A stretch of DNA of 51,144 nucleotides. Source: Chitinophaga pinensis. Its GTDB lineage: Bacteria; Pseudomonadota; Gammaproteobacteria; Burkholderiales; SG8-41. The position numbers were made by a program, and so were the translations under genes. Shown here piece by piece: positions 7,357 through 15,321 of this stretch (the stretch's first letter is position 1; the number at the start of each line of letters is the position of its first letter). Under the pieces are notes generated by a model, which did not search any database, was not told the origin of the DNA, and saw only the letters and a program-made list of their open reading frames with translations. Location of the stretch: positions 1 to 51,144 of the forward strand of contig CALQCM020000030.1 in the NCBI GenBank assembly GCA_943329075.2. The letters are read 5' to 3'.

Positions 7357-8487
7357 TCATTGCACCGGCACCTGCACCATGCCCTTGTAGACAAACTTCT
7401 GCACGCGTTTGCCGTCCTGCACCTCGGTGACGTAAAGATTGCCTTTGGCATCGACGTTCATGTGATGCATGACGTAGAACTCGCCGGGGGCGATGCCCAT
7501 GCGGCCGAAGGAATCGAGCGGCTCCATCGTTTTGCGGTCGAGCACCCACACACGTTGCGGACTACGGCTGGCAACGTAGAGGAAGCGTTGCGCCGGGTCA
7601 TGCGAGAACGCCGTGCTCGCCACGGTCTGCCCGTTGCCGCAGTGCGGCTCTTCGCACCAGCGGTCGATGAACTTCTGCGAAACGAATTTGCCGTCGAGCG
7701 TGAACACCTGCACGCGTTTGCCACCGCGGTCAGAGACGTAAATGAGCCCGTCGCTGGAAACACGCGCCGCATGCACCGGGCGCACGAACTGCTCGGGCCC
7801 GCGCCCCGTTTCCATGCTGGCCGGGATGCGTGAGGCCTCCGGCACTTTGGGCGGCGGCGGCACATCATCGAGCGGTTCGTTGCCGAAGGCACCCCACATG
7901 CGCTTGAAAGCGCCGGTGTCGGCATCGAAGACGATGATGCGTTTGTTGCCGTAGCCATCGGCGACGATCAGCTCGTTGGTCTTGGCGTAATAAAACGTGT
8001 CGGCCGCCTGATTGACGTTTTGCGTGTCCTTGTTGCCCTTGCTCTGGCCCTTCTTGCCGATCTGCATGACAAACTTGCCGTCGCGCGTGAACTTCAACAG
8101 TTGATGGTCGTTTTTGCCGTTGCCACCGATCCAGACGAAACCCCTGGCATCGACGTAAACGCCGTGTTCGATCTCCGGCCAGTCATAACCTTCACCCGGC
8201 CCGCCCCAGCCCTGCACAAACTTGCCGTCCTCATCGAATTCGATCAGCGGCGGCGCAGCTTTGCCTTTTTGATCGGTGCGGATGGTGCCCGGGCGCTGCA
8301 ATACCCATGCGTGCTGGCGTTCGTCGATCGACACCGACGACACCTGCCCCCACACCCACTTCGCCGGCAGCTGCGGCCAGTTCGGATCGACTTCGAATTT
8401 CGGCACTTCGCGCGTCTGTGCGAATACGGGCAGCGCTGCAAAAAGCGCGCACAGCAGTATTGCGATCCAGCAGATGCGGTTTTTCAT
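7357..8487 (-). CDS. Exported NHL-type beta-propeller protein
   Basis: A 376-residue secreted or periplasmic protein. A signal peptide (MKNRICWIAILLCALFAALP, cleavage after VFA) precedes repeated propeller blades of the NHL type, for example VYVDARGFVWIGGNGKNDHQ, DGKFVMQIGKKG, NELIVADGYGNKRIIVFDADTG, DGLIYVSDRGGKRVQVFTLDGKF and NVDAKGNLYVTEVQDGKRVQKF. The frame is open to 8625, but the ATG at 8487 follows a strong GGGGGGAG and starts the signal peptide. Such six-bladed propellers include streptogramin-lyase-like and amidating-lyase-like proteins; no catalytic set can be assigned. The context is Bug/SnoaL genes downstream and a PPOX protein upstream on the same strand. Confidence 0.82.
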   Translation of the reverse strand: MKNRICWIAILLCALFAALPVFAQTREVPKFEVDPNWPQLPAKWVWGQVSSVSIDERQHAWVLQRPGTIRTDQKGKAAPPLIEFDEDGKFVQGWGGPGEGYDWPEIEHGVYVDARGFVWIGGNGKNDHQLLKFTRDGKFVMQIGKKGQSKGNKDTQNVNQAADTFYYAKTNELIVADGYGNKRIIVFDADTGAFKRMWGAFGNEPLDDVPPPPKVPEASRIPASMETGRGPEQFVRPVHAARVSSDGLIYVSDRGGKRVQVFTLDGKFVSQKFIDRWCEEPHCGNGQTVASTAFSHDPAQRFLYVASRSPQRVWVLDRKTMEPLDSFGRMGIAPGEFYVMHHMNVDAKGNLYVTEVQDGKRVQKFVYKGMVQVPVQ

Positions 8488-8600
8488 ACTCCCCCCTGGT
8501 TGGAAACGGATTGCCCGCTTGTGCCGCGGGTTTGCGCAAGCATCCGTCGGCACGGCGCGGCCGTCAAGGCGTGCGTTGCGAAGTAGCAGGGGAACGAATT

Positions 8601-8666
8601 TGTAGCGCAGGCGCCCCGCCTGCACAGCATTGCGGCCAACGCTGCAGGCGGGTCGCCTGCGCTACA
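8601..8666. repeat. 23-bp inverted repeat (TGTAGCGCAGGCG family)
   Basis: Arms 8601-8623 and 8644-8666 are inverted copies with a single mismatch and a 20-base spacer. The core GCAGGCG..CGCCTGC recurs at 7285-7301. It lies in the 208-bp gap upstream of the propeller gene; nothing else is seen in that gap. Confidence 0.65.
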
Positions 8667-8695
8667 AAACCCGGTGGCAGGGCTGTGTATTACGC

Positions 8696-9325
8696 TCAGT
8701 AGAGCGTGGACTTGAGCCGCGGATACAGATTGTCGTCGTAGACCTCGGCCTTGATCTTCTGCTGGCTGATGTCCTGCACCATCGTGCCCAGACTCGGCAG
8801 GCTGCTGCGTTCGATCTGCGTCGCCGCATCCCACAGCTTCGAGCGCCACAGCGCGCGCGAACACTGGAAGAACACGGCGTCGACTTTCACCACGATCACC
8901 GAACGCGGCAGCGCGCCTTCCATGCGAAAACGTTCAAGCACTGCGGGCGACGTCGTGATCGAAGCACGGCCGTTGACGCGCAGCGTTTCACCCACGCCGG
9001 GAATCAGAAAAATCAGCGCCACCTGCGGATCGGCGACGATGTTACGCAGACTGTCGATGCGGTTGTTGCCCTTGCGGTCGGGCAGCAGCAGCGTCCTGTC
9101 GTCTTCCACCACGACGAAGCCCGGCGCATCCCCGCGCGGCGAGGTGTCGAGGCCTGCGGGCCCGCCAGTCGCCAGCACCACAAACGGCGACTTCGAAATC
9201 AGCAGTTTGTAATGCGGATGCAGGTAGTCGAGTTCTTTCTCGACGGCGGCGCCGGCCGGATGACCGTAGATGCGTTCGAGCGTGGCGACGTCGTTGATGC
9301 GATGCGGATCGGCTGCGCTGTCCAT
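8696..9325 (-). CDS. Pyridoxamine 5'-phosphate oxidase family protein (MSMEG_1061-like)
   Basis: A 209-residue cytoplasmic protein of the PPOX split-barrel superfamily. Visible features are LISKSPFVVLATGGPAGLDTSPRGDAPGFV, then LLLPDRKGNNRIDSLRNIVADPQVALIF and ETLRVNGRASIT, which form the FMN-binding barrel strands in this group. The C-terminus (QDISQQKIKAEVYDDNLYPR) is typical of the MSMEG_1061-like subfamily. The frame is open to 9478, but the ATG at 9325 starts a family-like N-terminus (MDSAADPHRINDVATLERIY). These proteins are usually flavin- or F420-dependent reductases; true vitamin B6 biosynthesis is unlikely. Confidence 0.8.
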   Translation of the reverse strand: MDSAADPHRINDVATLERIYGHPAGAAVEKELDYLHPHYKLLISKSPFVVLATGGPAGLDTSPRGDAPGFVVVEDDRTLLLPDRKGNNRIDSLRNIVADPQVALIFLIPGVGETLRVNGRASITTSPAVLERFRMEGALPRSVIVVKVDAVFFQCSRALWRSKLWDAATQIERSSLPSLGTMVQDISQQKIKAEVYDDNLYPRLKSTLY

Positions 9326-9416
9326 GGCAATTCCGTGAATGAGCTGAATGTGCAAGACTAGCGCGCCAACCGCGGGCGCACAACCTTGCACTGCAACGCG
9401 ACCGGCGACGAAAAAG

Positions 9417-10601
9417 CTAGCGCCTCTCGAACTGGCGGATGATTTCCTGCGCGCGTGGATGCCCCTGCGCGGCTGCACGGCGCGTCCACTTCAAGGCCTC
9501 GGCGTCATTTTTTTCAACGCCGCGTCCCAGCGCATAACAAAGGCCCAGGTTGTAGAGTGCGACGGCATCGTCCTGCGCGGCCGCCTTGCGGATCCAGCGC
9601 ACCGCTTCGGCTTCGTCTTTCGTCACGCCGGCGCCCATCGCATACATGGCGCCGAGCGAATTCTGCGCGTAGGCCAGCCCCTGGTCGGCCGCCTTGCGAA
9701 ACCAGTCGCGGGCGGCGGCATAATCCTGTTCAACGCCACTGCCGGTCAGATAGAGGTTGCCGAGCGAATGTTGCGACAGTGCATTGCCCGACTCGGCGGC
9801 CCGGCGATACCATCGCGCCGCTTCAGCGCCATCGGCAAGCATGCCCTCCCCGCGCTCGGACATGAAACCGAGGGTCTGCTGTGCCTCGATGACACCGCGA
9901 TCGGCCGCCTGTTTGTACCAGCCCAGCGCGGCGGCGAAATCCTGCGCCACGCCATTGCCGGCGCGATATGCATTGCCGAGATCGTTCTGCGCAAGCGCCA
10001 GTCCCTGCGCAGCGGCCTGGCGAAACCACTGCAGCGCCTGTGCGGCATCCGCGGCGACACCGCGGCCGCGCAGATACATCATGCCCAGCGCACGTTCGGC
10101 TTCGGGCAACCCCTGCGCCACGCTCAGACGGTACCACTTCAGCGCTTCGTCATCGTCACTGACGACACCGCGCCCCTCCTGATACATCAAGCCCAGGTTG
10201 TGCTGCGACTCGCGATCGCCCTGTTCGGCGGCGCGCCGGTACCAGCGCAGCGCCGTGATGTAATCGCGCACCACGCCCTGCCCGTTTTCGTACATGACGC
10301 CAAGGTTGTGCTGCGCCAGCGCGACGCCGCGGTCGGCCGCCAGCCGCAGCCATTTCGCCGCTTCGGCGTAATCGGCGGAAACGCCAAAGCCGCGCAAATA
10401 CAGAATGCCGATACCGAGTTGCGCCTCCGCATCGCCCTCTTCCGCCAGCGGACGCAGTTCGCGCATGGCGCGGGCGTAATCGCCGCTCTGCATCGCAGAG
10501 TTGCCGCCTTCAAGACGCGCGTGCGCATCCTGCATGGCCGGCAGCCCTGCACAGGCGATCAGCGCCAAACAGCTTGCGACGATGCGACGGGGATTGCGCA
10601 T
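9417..10601 (-). CDS. Exported Sel1-repeat (SLR) protein
   Basis: A 394-residue protein with nine consecutive 36-residue Sel1 repeats (consensus QG.A.AQ.NLG.MY..G.GV..DYAEALKWYRKAA) from about residue 50 to 375, followed by a half repeat QGHPRAQEIIRQF. The ATG at 10601 starts a signal peptide (MRNPRRIVASCLALIACAGL, cut near DAHA), so it should be periplasmic. An in-frame ATG at 10668-10670 would add 23 residues and bury the signal peptide, so it is less likely, although the ribosome-binding site is poor for either. SLR proteins are helical scaffolds for protein contacts in envelope and signalling processes; no partner is evident. Confidence 0.85.
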   Translation of the reverse strand: MRNPRRIVASCLALIACAGLPAMQDAHARLEGGNSAMQSGDYARAMRELRPLAEEGDAEAQLGIGILYLRGFGVSADYAEAAKWLRLAADRGVALAQHNLGVMYENGQGVVRDYITALRWYRRAAEQGDRESQHNLGLMYQEGRGVVSDDDEALKWYRLSVAQGLPEAERALGMMYLRGRGVAADAAQALQWFRQAAAQGLALAQNDLGNAYRAGNGVAQDFAAALGWYKQAADRGVIEAQQTLGFMSERGEGMLADGAEAARWYRRAAESGNALSQHSLGNLYLTGSGVEQDYAAARDWFRKAADQGLAYAQNSLGAMYAMGAGVTKDEAEAVRWIRKAAAQDDAVALYNLGLCYALGRGVEKNDAEALKWTRRAAAQGHPRAQEIIRQFERR

Positions 10602-10682
10602 GCTCCAGGAGAAGAACCGGATCGATTGACGTGCGAACACAGCGCCGCCGTCATCGTTCCTGGGAAGCATGCCGCGGTAAAA

Positions 10683-11159
10683 CTAGGCCTTGATGGCGTT
10701 GCGAAACAGCTCGGCCGCCTCTTCGCTGCTGTTGACGACGCTGCTCTCGCCGTGGCGCGACTTCACCTTGTACTGCACGGCGCTCTCTTCGTCATGCTGA
10801 AACACCGACAGCGTCGACGTGCTTTTCCACGACGGCCCGCGATAGGAAAAACTGTATTCGGCGAGTTCGACACCGTTGGTCATCGGCGCGGCGGCACGGA
10901 TGCCGTTGGCGACCGCGTTGTCCTCCCAGTTCGCCCAGCCTTCGGCGGCGGCGATCTGCGCGATGATTTTCTGCACCTTGTCGCGCACCGGTTTGACGAA
11001 CAGCTTGGCGTAAGCGCGCGTGTTGAGTTGTTTCAGCGCCGACTTGGCCACCGACAGCACCTCTCTCTCGCCCAGACGCTCGGCATTGGCGTAGAGGTTG
11101 GCCAGTTCCTTGTGGTCGTACTTGCCGGCCTTGATGCTTTCAATGATTTTTTCGCTCAT
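10683..11159 (-). CDS. Hypothetical protein, 158 residues
   Basis: Not recognised. The protein is soluble with no signal peptide. The N-terminal half is helical and basic (KIIESIKAGKYDHKELANLY, then REVLSVAKSALKQLNTRAYAKLF). The C-terminal half is predicted beta-rich (NGVELAEYSFSYRGPSWKST, ESAVQYKVKSRHGESSVV) and ends in a helix (EEAAELFRNAIKA). The coding pattern is good and the ATG is the only reasonable start. It lies 81 bp upstream of the Sel1 gene on the same strand. No function is proposed. Confidence 0.7.
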   Translation of the reverse strand: MSEKIIESIKAGKYDHKELANLYANAERLGEREVLSVAKSALKQLNTRAYAKLFVKPVRDKVQKIIAQIAAAEGWANWEDNAVANGIRAAAPMTNGVELAEYSFSYRGPSWKSTSTLSVFQHDEESAVQYKVKSRHGESSVVNSSEEAAELFRNAIKA

Positions 11160-11366
11160 GTCAGATACCGCCTCGAAAACGTACAGTCAAATTACGGAAG
11201 TCGCCAGCGCTCGGAGAGCGGTGGCCATCGCCGCCTACCGCCTCCACCGAACAGGGCCCTGGGGCCAGCGCTCAAAATGCAGCCAGGGCCATTTTAGCGC
11301 GGGTTGCCGGTTCGCGACCGCTCTTTGCAATTCAGGCCCGGGCGGGCATAAACGCGCGAAATCAGG

Positions 11367-11786
11367 TCAAAACCGGCCGGCCTTGCGCCGGCACATGAAA
11401 AAGGTGATGGCGCCATACAGCGCCATCAGCGCCAAACCGGCGAAATAGGCCGTCGCCCCCGACCACCAGTAGTGTTTGCCGTTGAAATCGTTCTGGTAGT
11501 AATAAACGACGATATCGGCGCACTGCAACAGCAGCCCCAGAACCGACAGCACCATGATCACCAGCGAGCGCCGGTCGTTGCTGTCGCGCCGCGACGGCGG
11601 AATCACCGCCGCCGCCAGCGCGCAGGCGCCGGCCAGCATGGTCGGCATGAATGTCCACTCAAAGAAAAAGCGGAAAATCACCATCGTGCCGAGCAGCACG
11701 CAGATCAGGCGCGCGATCACCGACAGCGCCATCAGCTTGCCGTTAAACGGCTCCTGCGACGCATCCCGTTCGTTCGTCTCGTCCAT
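11367..11786 (-). CDS. Hypothetical four-helix membrane protein
   Basis: A 139-residue protein with about four transmembrane segments: LMALSVIARLICVLLGTMVIF, MPTMLAGACALAAAVI, LVIMVLSVLGLLLQCADIVV and ATAYFAGLALMALYGAITFF. The N-terminus is acidic and hydrophilic (MDETNERDASQEP) and the C-terminus ends in FMCRRKAGRF. The ATG at 11786 is preceded by GGGGTGG; an in-frame GTG at 11795 is the alternative. The family is not recognised. The 207-bp gap between this gene and the 158-residue gene contains only short GC hairpins. Confidence 0.65.
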   Translation of the reverse strand: MDETNERDASQEPFNGKLMALSVIARLICVLLGTMVIFRFFFEWTFMPTMLAGACALAAAVIPPSRRDSNDRRSLVIMVLSVLGLLLQCADIVVYYYQNDFNGKHYWWSGATAYFAGLALMALYGAITFFMCRRKAGRF

Positions 11787-11849
11787 GTCAGCCACCCCAG
11801 GTCGCGCTGAAGGAGCGCAGCAAATTGCGGGGTTGTGATGTCTCCCGCA

Positions 11850-12554
11850 TCACGCCGGCTCCAGCCCGCTCTGTGTAATTGCCGCCGCGGCCGCCGGCGA
11901 GGCAAGTAACTCGATCATCTTGCGCGCAGCCTCTTTGTCCGCGCCATTGGCACCGACACCCGCCACATACAGTGATACCTTCTGCAGTGCCGCCGGCAGC
12001 GGCGTGATGTGCGCGATGCCCTCGACCGGCAGCATTTCGCTGATCTGCTGACAGCAAACCTCCGCGTCACCGCGCGCCACCACCGCGGCGGTGCGTTCGC
12101 CGTTGCCGACCCAGCGGCTCTTCGGCATCATCGCCTCGCTGATTCCGAGACGCGGAAACAGTTCGTTGACCAGATAGGTGCCGCTGACGCTGGCCGAATA
12201 CGCCAGCGACTTTGCTTCCAGCATGAAGCGCTTGAACGCCTCCACCGAGCCGATATCGGGCGTCCGCGCACCGGCGCGCACCGCGATGCCGATGGTCGAA
12301 CGGGCGAGCGTCTTGCTCCCCGCCTCCAGCACCAGGCCGTCGGCGATGAACTGGTGCATGACGCCGCTCACCACGATCACCACGTCGGCCACCTCGCCGC
12401 GTTTGAGGCGGTTCGGAATCGACGTCTCGCCGGTGCCGATCGAGGTTGTCAGCGTGAGGACTTTGCGGCCGGTCAGCGCTTCAACCTGCGGCAGCAGAGC
12501 CAGATGCGCCGCGGCAAAAGCGCCGGAGGTCATTACACGGAGTTCAGCAGTCAT
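11850..12554 (-). CDS. ModA-like substrate-binding domain protein, no signal peptide (copy 1)
   Basis: A 234-residue type II periplasmic-binding-protein fold of the ModA/SBP_bac_11 group. Motifs are LRVMTSGAFAAAHLALLPQVEALTG, SIGTGETSIPNRLKRGEVADVVIV, IGIAVRAGARTPDIGSVEAFKRFML and the C-terminal helix KMIELLASPAAAAAITQSGLEPA. The best ATG (12554) starts MTAELRVMTSG directly on the first strand, so no export signal is seen; upstream in-frame sequence does not form one either. The C-terminal half has an unusual EVCCQQISEMLP segment. It is paralogous to the next gene upstream with identical length. No ABC permease or ATPase gene is near, so molybdate transport is not supported. Confidence 0.8.
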   Translation of the reverse strand: MTAELRVMTSGAFAAAHLALLPQVEALTGRKVLTLTTSIGTGETSIPNRLKRGEVADVVIVVSGVMHQFIADGLVLEAGSKTLARSTIGIAVRAGARTPDIGSVEAFKRFMLEAKSLAYSASVSGTYLVNELFPRLGISEAMMPKSRWVGNGERTAAVVARGDAEVCCQQISEMLPVEGIAHITPLPAALQKVSLYVAGVGANGADKEAARKMIELLASPAAAAAITQSGLEPA

Positions 12555-12602
12555 GTTCGCAACATTCCGCAGCAGGCAGGCCGCATCCAATCAATCTGGT
12601 CA

Positions 12603-12634
12603 GTAGCCCGGAAGGCGCGCAGCGTATTCCGGGG
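12603..12634. repeat. Dispersed GTAGCCCGGA...TCCGGG repeat
   Basis: The segment starting GTAGCCCGGAAGG and ending GTATTCCGGGG is an imperfect hairpin in the gap between the two ModA-like paralogues. An almost identical copy occurs at 31151-31181, differing inside GGCGCGCAG versus GGAGCGCAG. Similar repeats are common between proteobacterial genes. Confidence 0.65.
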
Positions 12635-12651
12635 CACATCGACAATAGAAA

Positions 12652-13356
12652 CTACGCCGGCGCCAACCCGCTTTTTTTGATTGCCGCTGCGGCCGCTGCC
12701 GACGCCAGAAAATCGATCATTTTCTGCGCTGTGGCTTTGTCCGCGCTGTTGACACCGACACCCGCTGCAAAAAACGACACCTTCTGCAAATCCGGCGGCA
12801 GCGGCGTGATATGCGCGATGCCCTCGACCGGCAGCATTTCGCTGATCTGCTGGCAGCAAACCTCCGCGTCACCGCGCGCCACCACCGCACCGGTGCGCAC
12901 GCCGCCCGTAATCAGATGGCTTTTGGGCAGCATTTCATCGGCGATGCCGAGGCGCGGATAAATGTCCTTGGTCAGATACTGGCCGCTGACGCTGGCCGAA
13001 TAGGCCACCGACTTCGCGGCGAGCAGAAAGCGCTTGAAGGCCTCAGCATTACCGATCTCGGGTTTGGGCGCACCCGCGCGCACTGCAATGCCGATCATCG
13101 AACTGGCGATCTTTTTGTGGCCCGCGTCAAACACCAGTTGGTCGGCGATGAACTGCTGCAACAGATCGTGCGCGACGATCACCACGTCGGCGACTTCGCC
13201 GCGTTGCAAACGGCTTGCGATCGAGGTCTCGCCGGTGCCGACCGAGGTCGTCACGGTGACGACTTTTTTGCCGGTCAGTTTTTCGACTTCAGGGATCAGT
13301 TGCAGATGGGCGGCGGTGAAAGCGCCGGAAGTCATGATGCGCAGTTCGTTGGTCAT
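12652..13356 (-). CDS. ModA-like substrate-binding domain protein, no signal peptide (copy 2)
   Basis: A 234-residue paralogue of the neighbouring gene, sharing TSGAF.AAHL, SIGTGETSI-like (SVGTGETSIASRLQRGEVADV), YSASVSG.YL, RGDAEVCCQQISEMLPVEGI and AHITPLP blocks across its whole length. The ATG at 13356 yields MTNELRIMTSGAF; an in-frame GTG at 13365 adds three residues. As in copy 1, the mature fold starts at the N-terminus and no signal peptide exists. Copies are 97 bp apart on the same strand and probably arose by tandem duplication. Binding of a small anion or carboxylate inside the cell, or a sensory role, is possible but unproven. Confidence 0.8.
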   Translation of the reverse strand: MTNELRIMTSGAFTAAHLQLIPEVEKLTGKKVVTVTTSVGTGETSIASRLQRGEVADVVIVAHDLLQQFIADQLVFDAGHKKIASSMIGIAVRAGAPKPEIGNAEAFKRFLLAAKSVAYSASVSGQYLTKDIYPRLGIADEMLPKSHLITGGVRTGAVVARGDAEVCCQQISEMLPVEGIAHITPLPPDLQKVSFFAAGVGVNSADKATAQKMIDFLASAAAAAAIKKSGLAPA

Positions 13357-13545
13357 GGTCGCCACACGATGGGTTGGTCAATCGCCGAGCGTACTCATTC
13401 GCGCGCCAAGGTTCAAGCCTTGTTGTGCGGAATTTGTGCTTAACGACTCAGAATGATCCGGGCGATGATGCCCGTTGCGATCGCGATCAACACATAATCG
13501 CCGCCGGCCTGCACCCAGTGGTAAGCACGCGGCGGCGACCGCGTA

Positions 13546-15156
13546 TCAGGTGCAAACCGCGCGGATCTGGTGGATATCCGTTTCCCCGGCCAGAACCCTT
13601 TCAATGCCATTCTGTTTGAGCGTGCGCATGCCTTCGCGAATGCCGGCGTTGCGCAAATCCTCGACGATCGCGCCGGTCTGCACCAGACGACGCACTGTTG
13701 CCGTCGCAATCAGCAGTTCGTGCAAGGCGACGCGTCCCGCGTAACCGAGGTGGTAGCACTCCTCGCAACCGGCGGCGCGGTACAGCGTGAACTGCCCCGA
13801 CGTGGCGTAGGCGGTCCGCCAGGCGCCGAATACTGCTTCGCGGTCAAGCGGCACCCCGAGACAGTATTCGTTCAGCAGACTGTCGATTTCGTCGGACCCG
13901 GCCGCATAGGCCTGTTTGCATTTGTGACACAGCCGTTTCGCCAGCCGTTGCGCAAGAATACCGAGCAACGCGTCGGAAAAATTGAAACGATCCATGCCGA
14001 GGTCAAGCAGGCGCACCACGCTCTCAGGTGCGCTGTTGGTATGCAGCGTCGAGAACACCAGATGGCCGGTAAGCGACGCCTCGATCGAAATCTTGGCAGT
14101 CTCGACGTCGCGCATTTCGCCGACCATGATGACGTCGGGGTCCGCGCGCAACAGGCTGCGCATGGCGCCGGCGAAGGTCCAGCCGATTTTCGGATTGACC
14201 TGCACCTGGCAGAGGCCAATTTGCGTGATTTCGATCGGATCCTCGGCGGTCCAGATCTTGCGCTCCGTTGTATTGATGTAACTGAGGATGGAGTGCAGCG
14301 TGGTGGTCTTGCCCGAACCGGTCGGGCCGCACACCAGGAACATGCCGTAGGGTTTGACTGCGAGTTCCTTCAACTGTGCGACCATGCCTTCGGCCAGGCC
14401 GAGTTCGCCCAGCGGGATCAGGCGCGAAGTCGCAAGCAGGCGCATGACCACGTTCTCAAGTCCGCTCGCCGTCGGAATGGTCGCCACGCGCAGTTCGATA
14501 CGCTCGCGGTTGGCATGCGTGAAGTCGATGCGCCCGTCCTGCGGCTTGCGGCGCTCGGAGATGTCGAGATTGGCCATAATTTTGAGACGCGAGATCAGCG
14601 GGCCGCGCATTGCCGCCGGAATTTCCACGAAGTCGAACAGTGCGCCATCCTTGCGGAAACGCACGCGCGTCGGCGCATTCGCCGCGTAAGAATCGATGTG
14701 TATGTCCGAGGCGCCGATGGCATGCGCGCGCAGGATGATCTGGTTGGCTACACCAACCACCGCGTCCGCCGATTTCAGATAGACGGCAAGCTGCTTGTCC
14801 TCGGAGATGTGGCGAGTCAGCCAGTCGCGCAGCGAGGCGAGCGCCTTGGCGTCCAGCACGCGCCGGCCTGCCCCTACTTCGGACTGCAGTTCTACGACAT
14901 CCTCGTAGAGACGCGCATGCGCGCCGCCGGCGACGTCGTGATGTCCCGGGAAATCGTAGGCGACCATCAGGCGCTGCTCGGTGTCGAAATGCTCCTTGGT
15001 CACCTGCGCGAGATCACGCAATGCCGCGCCGATCTCCGGCCGCCCGCTGCCATTGACCAATCCTTCCAGTCGCGCAATCGACGCGGTCAGCCGCTGGTGC
15101 TGCTCGTCGAGCACTGGAATGCCGATTTCAATGTCTTTTGGATAACGGTTACCCAT
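13546..15156 (-). CDS. Hemerythrin-like domain fused to a PilB/GspE-class secretion ATPase
   Basis: A 536-residue cytoplasmic protein. Residues about 8-128 match the bacteriohemerythrin domain: IGIPVLDEQHQRL (His20), EHFDTEQRLM (His56, Glu60), GAHARLYEDV (His80) and WLTRHISEDK (His116, Asp120). The first His of the usual HxxxH pair is replaced by Ala and the terminal Asp is one residue closer than usual, so metal binding may be altered. Residues about 135-536 form a complete GspE/PilB ATPase: RLKIMANLDISERRKPQDGR, Walker A GPTGSGKTTTL (about 277), Asp box AEDPIEI, Walker B DPDVIMVGEMRD, His box STLHTNSAPESV, and the Zn tetracysteine CHKC...CEEC. The standard GspE/MshE N-domain is missing. ATG 15156 has AAGGGTGG upstream; GTG 15165 is the alternative. 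No pilus or secretion genes are adjacent. Confidence 0.88.
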   Translation of the reverse strand: MGNRYPKDIEIGIPVLDEQHQRLTASIARLEGLVNGSGRPEIGAALRDLAQVTKEHFDTEQRLMVAYDFPGHHDVAGGAHARLYEDVVELQSEVGAGRRVLDAKALASLRDWLTRHISEDKQLAVYLKSADAVVGVANQIILRAHAIGASDIHIDSYAANAPTRVRFRKDGALFDFVEIPAAMRGPLISRLKIMANLDISERRKPQDGRIDFTHANRERIELRVATIPTASGLENVVMRLLATSRLIPLGELGLAEGMVAQLKELAVKPYGMFLVCGPTGSGKTTTLHSILSYINTTERKIWTAEDPIEITQIGLCQVQVNPKIGWTFAGAMRSLLRADPDVIMVGEMRDVETAKISIEASLTGHLVFSTLHTNSAPESVVRLLDLGMDRFNFSDALLGILAQRLAKRLCHKCKQAYAAGSDEIDSLLNEYCLGVPLDREAVFGAWRTAYATSGQFTLYRAAGCEECYHLGYAGRVALHELLIATATVRRLVQTGAIVEDLRNAGIREGMRTLKQNGIERVLAGETDIHQIRAVCT

Positions 15157-15321
15157 GGCGTCCACCCTTGCCTATTGGCAGTTGGACAAAGGTTCCCGAC
15201 CGGGGTTGCACAAAGACTTGATCCAGATCGAACGACGGCCAAATAAAGTGTGTGTGCTGACCTGCAATCGTGAAATCAATCGCGATTGCCGGCCTGCTCA
15301 GGCCGACGGTCGGACCCGCCG

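Noticed and set aside
9348..11297. 649-residue plus-strand open frame opposite the Sel1 and 158-residue genes
   Set aside because: It is antisense to a clear Sel1 repeat protein and its His/Arg-rich composition is the usual mirror of GC-rich coding DNA.
11850..13356. Molybdate transporter ModA
   Set aside because: No signal peptide and no modBC or molybdopterin genes adjacent.
13440..13545. Short hydrophobic frame after the ATPase gene (ends YVLIAIATGIIARIILSR)
   Set aside because: No ATG; only a GTG giving about 23 residues without a ribosome-binding site. Possibly a tiny membrane peptide but not supportable.
13570..15246. 558-residue plus-strand open frame opposite the hemerythrin-ATPase
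   Set aside because: Antisense shadow; the minus strand encodes all ATPase motifs.
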